From Chondrus crispus (lineage: Eukaryota; Rhodophyta; Florideophyceae; Gigartinales; Gigartinaceae), in the NCBI RefSeq assembly GCF_000350225.1, contig NW_005179132.1, positions 1 through 64,000 of the forward strand: a DNA stretch of 64,000 nt. Reading direction: 5' to 3'. The position numbers were made by a program, and so were the translations under genes. Under the pieces are notes generated by a model, which made no database searches, had not been told where the DNA came from, and saw only the letters and a program-made list of their open reading frames with translations. Of this stretch, positions 19,823 to 30,484 are shown in pieces (the first letter of the stretch is position 1; each line of letters opens with the position of its first letter).

Positions 19823-22800
19823 TTACCTGAATAATCTGCTCAAACTCTTCTTCTTCATCTCTTCTAAAAGTGAGGGACTATTCGTCCTATCCGCCGCACC
19901 TCCTCTACTTCCCCTGGCACCATCTCTCTTCTTCTTCGGATTCTCCTTGCTGCCATGTTTGGATGCGCTTCCGTCCGATCCCAGTGCTGCTCTTGAGCTT
20001 TCCAGATCTTCATCTTCGCCTGCCCCGCTGGCGTTAATTTCCATTCGTTGACGAGCAAATTTTTCCCAGGCTTTTGACTCCATTACAACAGTCTGCTTAT
20101 CCGCTTCGGCATATTGCCGTGCTTTACGCTCAGACTCAAACATCTTTTGAGAACGTTCTACCGCAATTTTAGCGACCTCTGTAGCCTCGATCGCATCCTG
20201 CTCGGCACGAGCCGCTGCACTCTCTGCTTCTTCAGCTTTGGATCGCAGAGTGCCCAGCTGCCACTTCAGATGTTTTTCTCGGTCGGCATTTTCTGTAGTC
20301 AACTTTCTGACGCTTGCTTCGAGCCTTGCAAGTTCTGCTCGATCACGGTCCTTCGATGCGGCCGCCTCTTTATGGATGGCCGCCTCTTGCTCTAACTCCC
20401 GTACCAACAACAGCAGACGATTTTGCTCAGATAAAGTCTTAGTCGCAAGCTTCCGTTCACTCGATAGCTCTCTTTCTACTTGAGAGGCTTCTGCTTGTAA
20501 GTGGGCGCAACGATCTTCCGCCTTTTCAGCGCGATGAAGCGTTTCGTGATATCTTGCATCCAACACCCTAAGGGTCAGTTCCATTTCTTCAGTCAATTTG
20601 GCCATGGTTTCATTGGCATCCCGCAACTCAGCTGCGAGATCAATCTCACCGCCATCAACTGCAATGTTGCTGCCTGCGCCCCGGCCTCTTCTTTTGCCTA
20701 GTGCTGTTGTTCTCATTTCAGACAACTGCTGAGCAAGCATGCTTCTCTCGTTTAAAATTTCTTCGAGGGCAGAAATCAAAGCATCCCTTTCTTTTTCTAC
20801 ACGCCGGAGGTCGTTCAAGAGGATTTGGTTGATACCGTGGGATACATTCCGAGTGTTTTCGCTTCGATTGGAGCTTGACGTGTTTTCGGTCGCCCGAGGG
20901 CGCAACTTAATGGTAGAACCGCGAGGAAGACGGCTATAAAAAGACTTTTCCAAGGGCATTTCTGACCATCCCTGGCGCGGATTGTTATCCTCGTCCAACG
21001 CGAAATACACGAGAGGACTTGCTCCTTCAGGTGTTGGACTTGCATTGCTTTCTTGTTTGAGGAAGTCAGACGTAACCCCTTCCGTTGGCACTGCCTTACG
21101 GTTCAAGTCAGGCTTGGATGCAGCCGCACCCTCATCTGCTGCTAGCTGCGAGTTATATTGGACAACTCTATCATAATTCTCTCTGCCATCACGCATTGCA
21201 CTCTCAGGCCTATTACGCCATAGACCGGATTGTTTCCCGTCTGGGGGCTTGTGTTGTGGTCTGTTCGACGAAGAAGTTGGCGAGAACCGAGGATACTGCA
21301 TATTTACACTTCTCTTCCTGCGAATTTCTCCCGTCGTGGGATCGAAACTTGAATTTGTTTGTACAGCACCATCCACTTCCTTTCGGCTGACGGAATTTGG
21401 GTCCTGCAGAGGAGAACGTCGGCTGAATGGTGAGGCCTGTGATTGTGCTTGCCTGTGCTCTGGCAAAGAAGGACTTCGAGTTCTGAAGTGCAATTCCGAA
21501 ATAAAGTCTTCTGGGGGAGGACTGGGCGAGCTCACAGAAATTGCTCCCGGTACGATATGGTCTACGCCGTCACTTTGTTCTGTTGGCGCGGTGTCGCTGT
21601 CACCATCGTCCACAATAACTGTTGAATCGTCCAGGTATGCCTTGGAAAGAAAGTCACCGAACTCTTCATCGTAGCGTTCAAGCGCGGCCCGGTCTTCGGC
21701 AATTTGTCTGTCTTCTTCAGCGTGCCAAGGGACGTCACGTGATGCAGAAGAATGCCTCACTTGGGCACTAGGCCTTTTACGTTTCTCTTGAGATTTGGCC
21801 TCGTGCAAAAGAATGTCTTGGTCCTGACCTGTGCCTTCTGCAGTTGTTTTGGAACTTGGGCTACTGGTCTCCTCCTCATCACCGATCATGACGCTGGCTT
21901 CGTTTCGGAAGGCTTTATCCAAAAATGACATGGCATCTTTAGCATACTTCTGCAATTGCATGCGTTCGAGCATGTGCGGTTCCAGTTCCTGTTCCTCGAC
22001 TAGGGCCTCTTTCCCGTTTTCGTCTGCCCTTTTGAGGAACGACATCACGTCTAGATAGTTTTGTTCTAGTCGTGCTTTGTCTCTTTCAATCTTTCGTGAC
22101 GAGTGTTCGGTTTCATCTGTTGCACTAATTCGCCCCTTTTGGTGTACGCCACGTTCGCCTTCTGTGACCGGCGCCCTGACGGCTGCAGCATCTAGGAAAC
22201 TCATGGCCTCCTTATGGAAACTCTGAAGCATAGCTCTCTCGTCCTGCAGAGCGGCGGTTCGGTCCGGAGAGAGGCTTTCTTCGACTACAAGTGTATCCGG
22301 CTCATCGTTATACGCGCGGTTGAGAAAGGATACTGCCTGGGCGTGGAAACGTTCGAGACGGATCTTGTCCATCTCTATGCGACGTTTCGCGAGAAAATCG
22401 TCTGCAGAATCCCCTGCAGTCGGAACGTGGTCGAAGCGATCCTCGACGAGAACATCGTCATCGTTAGAGTAAGCCTTTGTGAGAAAGGATTTCGCTTCTC
22501 TGTGAAAGCGAAGTAAGCGCTCCTTGTCTCGGGCTACCGAATCCCTGTCACGTTCGCGGTTGGCAAATGGTTTCCTTGAAGGCGATAGAGAGTGGCGTTT
22601 GTCTGAGGTATGCAAAAGCTGTCCTTCTCCAGGTAACTCATGCAACTGTTCATTTTCCATGTCGGAGAAGATGAAGAGGCAGAGCACCAAGGTTAGCACA
22701 TTCGCGTAGCCCCACGTTTGTTTGATGAAATGAGTGGTGAGAACGGAAAGGGATGAATGAGCCCATGGGTGGGAGGAAACTGAGGCGAAAGGTAATGAAG

Positions 22801-22918
22801 ACTTACGAAAACCGGGTACGGTTGCCAGGAACGTTGCGGTTTGTTTTTTGCTTTGAACAGCGCTGCAAGCAGTCATAAAATGCTTATTTCCATTGAAATT
22901 AGGAACATTGCTGGTCAT
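19823..22918 (-). CDS. Large coiled-coil protein with six-fold FHxEAxSFLxKAY repeat
   Basis: I do not recognise a known family. The frame from the ATG at 22918 gives 1031 residues; an internal ATG at 22660 (MENEQLHEL) would give 945 and removes a hydrophobic stretch, so the start is uncertain. Residues 131-438 hold six copies of a roughly 30-residue unit with consensus D+xRLxxFHxEAxSFLxKAYxNxxxVLVE, at about 131, 184, 227, 279, 318 and 408. A disordered Ser/Pro-rich middle follows, then a heptad-rich coiled coil from about 715 to 965 (EEMELTLRVLDARYHETLHRAE and onward) and a basic tail. A scaffold or cytoskeletal role is conceivable, but nothing in the sequence proves it. No intron is visible. 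Confidence 0.75.
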   Translation of the reverse strand: MTSNVPNFNGNKHFMTACSAVQSKKQTATFLATVPGFRKSSLPFASVSSHPWAHSSLSVLTTHFIKQTWGYANVLTLVLCLFIFSDMENEQLHELPGEGQLLHTSDKRHSLSPSRKPFANRERDRDSVARDKERLLRFHREAKSFLTKAYSNDDDVLVEDRFDHVPTAGDSADDFLAKRRIEMDKIRLERFHAQAVSFLNRAYNDEPDTLVVEESLSPDRTAALQDERAMLQSFHKEAMSFLDAAAVRAPVTEGERGVHQKGRISATDETEHSSRKIERDKARLEQNYLDVMSFLKRADENGKEALVEEQELEPHMLERMQLQKYAKDAMSFLDKAFRNEASVMIGDEEETSSPSSKTTAEGTGQDQDILLHEAKSQEKRKRPSAQVRHSSASRDVPWHAEEDRQIAEDRAALERYDEEFGDFLSKAYLDDSTVIVDDGDSDTAPTEQSDGVDHIVPGAISVSSPSPPPEDFISELHFRTRSPSLPEHRQAQSQASPFSRRSPLQDPNSVSRKEVDGAVQTNSSFDPTTGEIRRKRSVNMQYPRFSPTSSSNRPQHKPPDGKQSGLWRNRPESAMRDGRENYDRVVQYNSQLAADEGAAASKPDLNRKAVPTEGVTSDFLKQESNASPTPEGASPLVYFALDEDNNPRQGWSEMPLEKSFYSRLPRGSTIKLRPRATENTSSSNRSENTRNVSHGINQILLNDLRRVEKERDALISALEEILNERSMLAQQLSEMRTTALGKRRGRGAGSNIAVDGGEIDLAAELRDANETMAKLTEEMELTLRVLDARYHETLHRAEKAEDRCAHLQAEASQVERELSSERKLATKTLSEQNRLLLLVRELEQEAAIHKEAAASKDRDRAELARLEASVRKLTTENADREKHLKWQLGTLRSKAEEAESAAARAEQDAIEATEVAKIAVERSQKMFESERKARQYAEADKQTVVMESKAWEKFARQRMEINASGAGEDEDLESSRAALGSDGSASKHGSKENPKKKRDGARGSRGGAADRTNSPSLLEEMKKKSLSRLFR

Positions 22919-23254
22919 AAGGTCAGCGGTCTACATGCCCCAATTCCGCCCTCTATATCGGACATACGTGTCCAGAGTTTCCGCTCATGGCGCAAAGCGT
23001 CAAACCGGGCATTTTGCAATAAAGACGCCACCCCAATACATGACTTCAACGGGTGGGAGCGGGCTCGAGTTTAGGATCCTGTCTGTGACTACTGTGCGTA
23101 GGCTTGCGTTTTCTCCTGGCGCCTGAGCACTAGCTCTTCAGAACGTGATAACGGCGGGTTTATTTTAAATGGCTCTTTAACGTCAAGAGACACAGTAGTT
23201 CTGCGAGCCCTGTTGGGTAGCCGTGAAGAGAGAAGATCGTCAAAGCGACTTCTC

Positions 23255-24421
23255 ATGAAACAAATTGGCAATAGCCGGCGTCCAAGGCAGCGGTCCGCTC
23301 CCCGATCTGCTTTCTTCACGTCAGAGTTTCCGCCAGACATATCATCTCTTTCGCGGAGTGAGGTCATTGCCAAGTACCATGAGATTCGGAAGAATCTTGT
23401 TGCCATCGACAACAGCCCACAGTTTCCGAACGAGGCCAGCAAAGAAGCTATGCGTCAGGTGCTCAAGGCGCAGTTAGCCATGATCGGGATAGAAAAGTAC
23501 CAAAACGCATCCAGAGCTGGTGAGAGTCTGGGCGGCGGCTTTGACTCTTCGCAATGGGTGCTGAAGAAATTACCGCAATACGCCGACAGATATTTGGGAG
23601 AGTGCGATTCGACTATTTCGTTGCTAGATGTTGGAGCAATTGCGCATCGGTTTCCGAGCGAACTGATTGTACCACAGGGAAACAATGCCGACAACAAAAG
23701 GGCAACCACAATTTCACTAAAAGTGACATCTATTGATTTGAACCCGGAAGACAGCGAGGCGGGTAAACAAGTCATCAAAGCAGACTTTTTTGACTTTGCC
23801 ATGCAGAAGTTGAACCATGACATGGAGAAATACCATGTCATATGCCTTTCCCTCTGCGTTAACTTCGAAGGTTGCCCGAGGCGTCGCGGCTTGATGCTTT
23901 CTCTGGCTTCTAGACTGTTGCGACCCCATGGTCTTTTATTTTTGGTGCTACCAGGGGCATGCGTCAAGAACAGCAGGTACTTGGATGACGAGCGTTTTCG
24001 CGTAATTATGGAGGCTACTGGCGTGAAACTCTTATCTATAACATACACTTCAAAACTAATGCAAAGCATTTTGGAGAGACGAGAGGCAAAGCCTAATATC
24101 ACTTTGGCACAAATGCAGTTGCTTTCTACAAAAGAGATACTAAGAACAGGGAAAGAGCGAAACAACTTTTCGATCTGTCTAGACACAAGACTCCTTCATG
24201 ATAATGGGAGCAATGCCCAGTTTTCAGTGATTGACGCAGATACGTCACAGGATATTCCTGTGCCAAGAAAGATACCTCAACCTCGGAGAAAAAAGCGAAA
24301 GAAAAACACAAAAAGAAAGTCCCACATCTCTGAGATCCAAAAGAACTTGAAAAGCAATGAAAGAAAGCGTGCGAGGAGAAAGGCCATGCGCAGGTTTAGA
24401 AGCACTAAAGGTGAATCTTAG
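23255..24421 (+). CDS. BMT2: BMT2-like 25S rRNA adenine-N1 methyltransferase
   Basis: The first ATG in frame is at 23255 (388 residues); the frame is open a little upstream without an ATG. The protein matches the BMT2 family, nucleolar enzymes that methylate an adenine N1 in large-subunit rRNA. Visible motifs are the SAM-binding strand ISLLDVGAIAHRF, the second strand VTSIDLNPED, IKADFFDF, the family signature HVICLSLCVNFEGCPRRRGLML, and LLFLVLPGACVKNSRYL. The C-terminal 60 residues are a strongly basic KKRKKNTKRK-type tail, likely for nucleolar targeting or RNA binding. It is intronless and starts head-to-head with the coiled-coil gene, so the two may share a promoter region. Confidence 0.85.
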   Translation: MKQIGNSRRPRQRSAPRSAFFTSEFPPDISSLSRSEVIAKYHEIRKNLVAIDNSPQFPNEASKEAMRQVLKAQLAMIGIEKYQNASRAGESLGGGFDSSQWVLKKLPQYADRYLGECDSTISLLDVGAIAHRFPSELIVPQGNNADNKRATTISLKVTSIDLNPEDSEAGKQVIKADFFDFAMQKLNHDMEKYHVICLSLCVNFEGCPRRRGLMLSLASRLLRPHGLLFLVLPGACVKNSRYLDDERFRVIMEATGVKLLSITYTSKLMQSILERREAKPNITLAQMQLLSTKEILRTGKERNNFSICLDTRLLHDNGSNAQFSVIDADTSQDIPVPRKIPQPRRKKRKKNTKRKSHISEIQKNLKSNERKRARRKAMRRFRSTKGES

Positions 24422-25198
24422 AGACAACCAGATATTTTTTACAAGTTCGAGCAAAGCTTCAGGATGTCTTCTTCCAACGGGGGATGAATGACAGAGAAAC
24501 GGCCCTCAATTCTTTCTGTCGCCTCCAGAATGAACGCCAGGAATGTAGACGCGCATAATTGATACCGTCGAATTATATGTATACAGTTTGCAAACAGGTC
24601 CATCCAGAAAAATGTTTAAAAACATAAACTGGCGCGATACTCAGCAATGGAATTGTACAAGACGATTGGAACAGCGTTCATATAGAGTGCCTGTGCGGTA
24701 TGTTTACTTTGCTTTTGTAAAGCAAGAGATATGAAACGTTCCCTCTAGAGCTGCTCTGTCCTGCTTCATGCGGACCAAGAGTCGGTAATATGCAAAGCAA
24801 GCAGCGGTACTTCATATACTGTAGTACCGCAGTGACAGTGCACATATCCCTTTCGTCTGTAATGGAGCCAATACAGAATAAACAGGTTGCTTCCACATTT
24901 CCATTTGTTCGCTGCTGCTTCGTGGTCAAATTCTGTTCAACAAAAAATCCTAAAAATTCAGGTCAGTAATTTTTCTACCCCAGTACCCGCGCCCAGTACT
25001 GTACGTACAGTTCCGCAGCACGGTCCACGTCTTACACTTTCGCCTAGCTTCAAAATCACGATAGCCCTCTCCTATCTTGTTGTTCTCTCGCTAGTTGAGC
25101 CGAAAGTATCCATCTGCGCCCGGTGGGTTAAGCCAACCGCCGTAGTTCTCTACATGAAATGCCGTGCGCGCCCAGCAATCCGCCACTGAATCCCAACG
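24422..25198. other. Intergenic stretch
   Basis: I see no gene. The sequence is AT-rich and contains GTAC/CAGTACTGTAC palindromic motifs near 24825 and 24995, a motif common in gene-free parts of this window. It includes the promoter of the sorting nexin gene. Confidence 0.5.
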
Positions 25199-27016
25199 AT
25201 GGAGTTGGGTGAAAGTGAGCACCCATTGCGTCGAGACCCACTGAACGCTCTGCCCGACGCCGTCAAGGTACCTCGTCGCCCACGTCCTCGAGCTATTAAG
25301 GATGAATCCGCTAAGGTTGATCCTCTTACCCTTTACTCAAATCGAGTGGGAAAGGCGGCAAAACCGGAGGCCCTTCCGGGAAGTTCTGCAGATAGGCGTG
25401 TGTTTCATGAAGAAGTGCGTTGTCTGTTGAGCTCCACCACACAACATAATCCGTTAATATCTGCGGTAGCTGAATATGCGCAAGCTCCAGAGGCACCGCC
25501 AGCAGGGAAGGCTTTCGCAACGGATATTCACGAAGTATTGGCAGGCTTTGGAGATCCCCAGTTAGATGGTTGCGACAGTCCTCTATTCGCGGCGGGCCTT
25601 GTCGAGCGGTCAGATGTAACATTGAAACCTTCGTCTGCAGAGAAGGGAGCTGCCGCTGGTGTTTATGAAGTGCGATCACGGCAAAATTGGTCACTGGGTT
25701 CCTCGCGGAAACCTGGACCATCTCTTCCAGAGAGCCCTTCCCAGAAACAAGACTACTATCAGGTTAAACGTTCGTTGGCAGATTTTTCGTGGCTGGAAGA
25801 ACGTCTCCGACATAGATATCAAGGTGTCATTGTGCCTTCCTTGCCACCAATGGCATTGGCGGGTCGGCTCAGGTATGGTTATACGTACGACACAGAGAGG
25901 CTCCGAGGACTAGAAAAGTTTCTGCGACGGGTTGCAAATCATCCTGTGCTGTCGACAGGGGACGAAGTGTTAGCGTTTCTGGGTGCGACTGGAGAGGATG
26001 CATGGCGGAAGATTAGACTGGAACCAATCAGTCATGAAAATTCGGTGACTACTGCGCTTTTTGGGGGCGTGCGAGACAAGTCTGACACGAACACATTTGG
26101 CAACCTCGGTTTTTGGGGAGAAAAATTTCTGTGGCAGGCCGGACGAAGGGTAAACAAAGGTCTTGTTTGGTTTCTCAATCGTGACTCACCCTCTGATTCA
26201 AAAAAAAAAGAAGATTCTGCGGAGGCGCGATTGGAACGGCTGCATAGCTATGTACAAAACTTAGGGACGTCGCTGTCAACAGTTCGAAATGCTGTCCAGA
26301 AAGTGTCCACGAACCGAACACAAGAAATGCGAGGAATGAGCACCATGCAAAGCGCGATCCGCGAATTAGGCGAGAGAGAAGGTGGGAAGTTAGGAGCTTA
26401 CCTCCAAACGATTCAGCTCGAGATACCACCTTTCAGCGACGGGTGGACGGATCAGCAGGGCGACCATTTGGAAGAAGGTTTGAGTGATCTAAGAAAGAGA
26501 GTATCCGGAAGCTCAAGCGTACGACCGCTTGGAGAACCTAGTTCGGCAGTTCTAGCTGCACGCGGTGTGAGCGATATATTTCGGGATTACGAAGAACGAG
26601 CCAAGGGGGCTCAGCGTATCATGAACACTCGTAGGGAAGAGCGAGATGCGTACGAACACGCTCTATCTGTGTACACTAAGCTGCGCGATCATTTAGAGAG
26701 CCGAGCTGGGAGCATGTGGGAGACGGCTCCGAATGCGGCTCTGTCGAGTGGTGAAGGGATGGAAGAACTCGTCAACAAAGTGGGCGCAGCCTCACGACGT
26801 CTTGCGAATGTGCGGCGGCACTATCAAGCAGTGGCCCTCTCCACGACGGACGAGTTGAGGCGGCTTAGAACTGAGATGCACGATGACGTTTGTAAGGCTT
26901 TGCAGGATCTTGCTATGGAGCTGGCGTGGCAGCATGATGCTCAAGCTCGATCATGGAAGGCGTTTGCAGAAACGCTCGTAGAGTGCAGAGATGACTTTGG
27001 TGGGCTAGAAGGATGA
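25199..27016 (+). CDS. PX-BAR sorting nexin (SNX1/2/Vps5-like)
   Basis: The 605-residue protein has an acidic N-terminal region. A PX domain follows at about 130-262 (DYYQVKRSLADFSWLEERLRHRYQGVIVPSLPP; the R.Y.D..WL and P-rich loop that bind PI3P are present, with LEKFLRRVANHPVLSTGDEVLAFL at its end). A helical BAR/Vps5 region fills about 320-600. This is the domain order of retromer-associated sorting nexins, which coat endosomal tubules and return cargo to the Golgi. The ATG at 25199 is the first in frame. No intron is visible. Which SNX subgroup it belongs to cannot be settled by eye. Confidence 0.85.
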   Translation: MELGESEHPLRRDPLNALPDAVKVPRRPRPRAIKDESAKVDPLTLYSNRVGKAAKPEALPGSSADRRVFHEEVRCLLSSTTQHNPLISAVAEYAQAPEAPPAGKAFATDIHEVLAGFGDPQLDGCDSPLFAAGLVERSDVTLKPSSAEKGAAAGVYEVRSRQNWSLGSSRKPGPSLPESPSQKQDYYQVKRSLADFSWLEERLRHRYQGVIVPSLPPMALAGRLRYGYTYDTERLRGLEKFLRRVANHPVLSTGDEVLAFLGATGEDAWRKIRLEPISHENSVTTALFGGVRDKSDTNTFGNLGFWGEKFLWQAGRRVNKGLVWFLNRDSPSDSKKKEDSAEARLERLHSYVQNLGTSLSTVRNAVQKVSTNRTQEMRGMSTMQSAIRELGEREGGKLGAYLQTIQLEIPPFSDGWTDQQGDHLEEGLSDLRKRVSGSSSVRPLGEPSSAVLAARGVSDIFRDYEERAKGAQRIMNTRREERDAYEHALSVYTKLRDHLESRAGSMWETAPNAALSSGEGMEELVNKVGAASRRLANVRRHYQAVALSTTDELRRLRTEMHDDVCKALQDLAMELAWQHDAQARSWKAFAETLVECRDDFGGLEG

Positions 27017-27810
27017 AGACTGCGGTTAGGGAAGGGGATCAAGCAACGCATTTTGTCTTAATTCAAAGCAATTGTGAATGTCTTCCATTATATACGCTCC
27101 TGGTACTGCGTCATCGTCGATTTTTATTTTGTCCGATAAGTCCTGCCTCGAGTGGCGCTTGAAGTTTCTTTTGTGACTCCGTTAAGTCCCGTGTGACATA
27201 GATAATAGGGATAAATGAAAGTATTATGTACGGAGCTGGAGTGTCGCCAAATACGACTGCGTTGAGATTGGTCGTGTCGCTAACTCAAGAGGTTGGCTCC
27301 AATATCCCAAAACTCGAGAGATAGTGTGATCAATTCTGCGACATTGTGAACGCTATTTTGCAGGTTTGCAAAGCCACAGTCGGCCGACCTATTGACATAC
27401 AGACAACTCAAACGCAAGCATCTGATTTTACGAGTTCCTGCTCCTCGGAAGAGGACGCCTGCTTTGAACGACCTCTGTTGAGTTTTCATGTTCTCGCGGA
27501 TGAGAGCACAATTTCGAAGGGCAGTACTACCCTTCGAAGGGTATTCTCAGACAACAGAAACATTTCAGTGAAGCGTCTGCAAACGTTTCGCTGCGGTAAT
27601 TTGCGCTGATTGGGCGGCCCAGACCAGCAAGGCAGGCGAACCATATTGTTCCTACGGTATCTGTGGCCATTCAGATTATTCGGTCTCCAAGGGGTAACAG
27701 CCAACCTTGCAGCGCCACGTGTTCTTGCATTGAGAAGTTCCAAAGCGGACTGGCACATAACCATCACTCTCCCTGTCGTCTTCTCCTCCAGACCGAAACC
27801 TATCACCACC
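27017..27810. other. Intergenic stretch and 5' leader of the F-box gene
   Basis: No separate gene is seen. A small inverted repeat GAAGGGCAGTACTACCCTTC lies near 27517. The frame of the downstream gene is open back to 27610 but has no ATG there. Confidence 0.5.
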
Positions 27811-29328
27811 ATGCCAAACAATCGGCGGTCTAAGGTCCAACGCCTTCCCAAAGCAGAACGGCGCCACGCAAGCTCCAAGATAGTCATCTTAGATGCAGCA
27901 AAGGGAGCTATCCACAACCCTTCTGTCCCTGGTTCCCACCCGGCATCTGCACGCGGCGCTGCCCAAGTGTCCGGTCCAGTGCTCGTACAGTCTGCAACGC
28001 CGGCTCTCTTGCAACAGCGATGCAACCTCTCTACAACCTCCTCCGGCCCATTACCTGCAGGAACACAACCTGTTCGGCTCCCCCCTCTTCCTGACGACGT
28101 CCTCGCCAAGCTTCTTGTCCGCGCCGGCCCTGCAGCTGTTGCCGCGGCTTTGGGTGTCTGCACCCAATGGCGTCGCGTGGGGAAGGCACTCATCGCTCGG
28201 ATTTCCCGCGTCGACCTCGGCAGAATGTACGTCGGCGAAAAAGGCGAAAGGAAGGCTCCGCCTACCTACCGCCAGTTGCTTCAAATGTTGCAACAATTTC
28301 CATGCCTGAACACGTTAGTCATCCGGAACTGGTTATATCAGGATGTCATGGAAGATGTGGCGTCTCACGTCTGTGCCAATTACGAGTCACAATCGCTGGA
28401 AAATGCTGTGTTTGCGGGTGTGCGTCTCAGACTGACGGATCTCAAGACGATATTGCAGCAATGCCCGAATTTACAGAGGCTACGTTTGGAGAATCATACA
28501 TCTATTGACGAGGCGCTTTTGAAAGGATTCGCGTCATCTTACCCGTCTATTGATAAACGGATATGTAAAGGCCTGCAATCTATCATTTTGGCGCGGTGCC
28601 CAAACGTGCGGAGAGAAGGGGTTTCCCAGGTTCTGCAACATGTGAAGCCAGCTGTTTTTACAATTACAAAATGCAATGACCTTCGTCGGTTGCACTGGAA
28701 GTCTACTCGAGTCAACGTTATGGAAAAGCTGACTGCCACTAACTGCAACAACCTCAACGAATGTCTGATTGATATCCCAGACGGAAGAAAGGGTGTGTCG
28801 GAGTTAAACTTATCGCAGTGTCCGAAGTTGGGAAAGATTAGGATCTCCGGTAGAGCTGATGTATTTGCGAATGGTTTGCGCAAGCTGAACCTTTCCGGAT
28901 GCGGGGTGCTTTCGGACTGGCAAATGTCCGACGTTTCTGAGACTCTTCGATTTGACAACATGGAGGAATTAAATCTCTTTGGTGTGAACAAATTGAGTCC
29001 CGAGTCTCTCTCTACAATATTTGGGTTTGACTCAGTTGGATGCCAGCTTCCCAGCCTACGGAAACTTGACATGAACGGGTCCAGAATATCCACGCTGAAG
29101 CTCATTGGATACGAAAATCTTGTGTCTGTCAATCTATCCGGTTGCCCAGAGCTTTCTGAGTTGGAAATACGAGATTCATGGGAGATGGAGAGCTTGAAAG
29201 TGACCGGGCGGAAAGCACCGTTGCGTTCTGTGAATTTAATTTTGCCAACTAAGTGCGTCGTTACAGGGAGGAGACGCCAATGGTACTGGGAGGGTTACGC
29301 ATCGAACCAAACATTTTTATATCCTTGA
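27811..29328 (+). CDS. F-box protein with leucine-rich repeats
   Basis: The ATG at 27811 (MPNNRRSK) is the first in a frame open from 27610, giving 505 residues. After a Ser/Ala/Pro-rich N terminus, an F-box-like motif is seen at about residues 88-125 (LPPLPDDVLAKLLVRAGPAA...GVCTQWRRVGKALIA). Leucine-rich repeats fill the rest, with units such as CPNLQRLRLENH, CKGLQSIILARCPNV, VSELNLSQCPKLGKI, LRKLNLSGCGVLSDW, MEELNLFGVNKLS, LRKLDMNGS and LVSVNLSGCPELSEL. These resemble the cysteine-type repeats of FBXL proteins, which bring substrates to SCF ubiquitin ligases. The target is unknown. It is intronless. Confidence 0.8.
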   Translation: MPNNRRSKVQRLPKAERRHASSKIVILDAAKGAIHNPSVPGSHPASARGAAQVSGPVLVQSATPALLQQRCNLSTTSSGPLPAGTQPVRLPPLPDDVLAKLLVRAGPAAVAAALGVCTQWRRVGKALIARISRVDLGRMYVGEKGERKAPPTYRQLLQMLQQFPCLNTLVIRNWLYQDVMEDVASHVCANYESQSLENAVFAGVRLRLTDLKTILQQCPNLQRLRLENHTSIDEALLKGFASSYPSIDKRICKGLQSIILARCPNVRREGVSQVLQHVKPAVFTITKCNDLRRLHWKSTRVNVMEKLTATNCNNLNECLIDIPDGRKGVSELNLSQCPKLGKIRISGRADVFANGLRKLNLSGCGVLSDWQMSDVSETLRFDNMEELNLFGVNKLSPESLSTIFGFDSVGCQLPSLRKLDMNGSRISTLKLIGYENLVSVNLSGCPELSELEIRDSWEMESLKVTGRKAPLRSVNLILPTKCVVTGRRRQWYWEGYASNQTFLYP

Positions 29329-29739
29329 TGGTCCAGAGCGTCACTTGGAAAACTGGGCTATTTATACAGATACCGGATTTTGAAGATGAGTGTCCTACTT
29401 GATGCCAGAAGTGTTCTGACCATAGCTTGGAGCAATTCTGAGGTACTGTCAGTACTGAACAGTAGTGACCCGACGGACAGAAGCAGCAGGTCAAGAATTT
29501 GTTCATGACTCCAAACTGACAAGCGGGTCTATTGCACTTCCCGTACACGACAACTAAGTTCTTTGTATGATACCACATATTGGTTGCTCACTTCAAACAA
29601 GGTTCAAGAGCTTGCTTACATGTTGCTCAGGAAAGTGATGTACAACAGCGCCCATGTGGGCTGGTATGTCAATGCAAGAGGAGTTGAAAGTGCAATTTAG
29701 TCTCCGTGCTACTCGCCATATAATGGTGTGACATGCGTA
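29329..29739. other. Intergenic stretch
   Basis: No gene recognised. The stretch separates the F-box stop from a repeat element. Confidence 0.45.
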
Positions 29740-30200
29740 CAACTCTAGTGTGTCGGTGACAAATGACCTCAGATGAGGTCACTTGTCATCCTCCTCTTTC
29801 TGGACTTGCACTTACTCGAGCGGAGTAGGTGCAAGTTACACTCCGTCCCAGTCTCAGAGGTTGCACGATGCAATCCCTGCGACTGGGACGGAGTGCTGCA
29901 TGGCGGCTGATTACATCTCGGTGAAAACTGGCCGTCCCTCCCAATTATTCGTGGAAAAGTCTGGCGAAGAAGCGCTGTTGAGGACGTGTGAAGATATGCT
30001 TCTTTGATATCTTCCGAACCAAGTGTATAGCTCTAAAAATCAGGTCGTTCTTTAAGCATCATTGAATTCTTCGTCTTTCAATTTGTTTAAACTGACATCC
30101 CGGTGCAATTCAAGATGTCATTGCCAAGGGCTTAAGTGCGAAAGAGATGATGTCCAACCCGCCACTCTCAAGTGGCGAAATATTTTGTGCATTTTGCCAC
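29740..30200. repeat. Dispersed repeat with serial hairpins, family B copy 1
   Basis: Three hairpins follow each other: 29757-29788 (TGACAAATGACCTCA with its near complement), 29805-29835 (CTTGCACTTACTC/GAGTAGGTGCAAG), and 29839-29853 with 29881-29895 (CACTCCGTCCCAGTC/GACTGGGACGGAGTG). Further on are GAAAACTGGCCGTCC, GCTTCTTTGAT and GCGAAATATTTTGTGCATTTTGCCA. The same ordered segments, diverged, occur at 37680-38100. No coding capacity. Confidence 0.65.
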
Positions 30201-30484
30201 AAAATAGTGAGTGTGACGCTCACCGCACCGATGTTACGCTTGCTGAAGGTTTCCGCTGGCAGAGCAAGGTCATGAAAGCAGTAGTAATGAAAGTATAGTA
30301 ATGAAAGCAAGCGTGGCACACTAATCCGTGTAACACGTGTACACACAGGTGCCGAGAAGCACTTGAACTAAAAAAAGTACAGTGGATCAAACAGACTTCG
30401 ATTTCGGAGGGTAGCCTCGGCAACAGTCGCTTTTCTATACCTTCTGAAAGCTCTACAACACGTTGCTTCGTCTACCGTATCATC

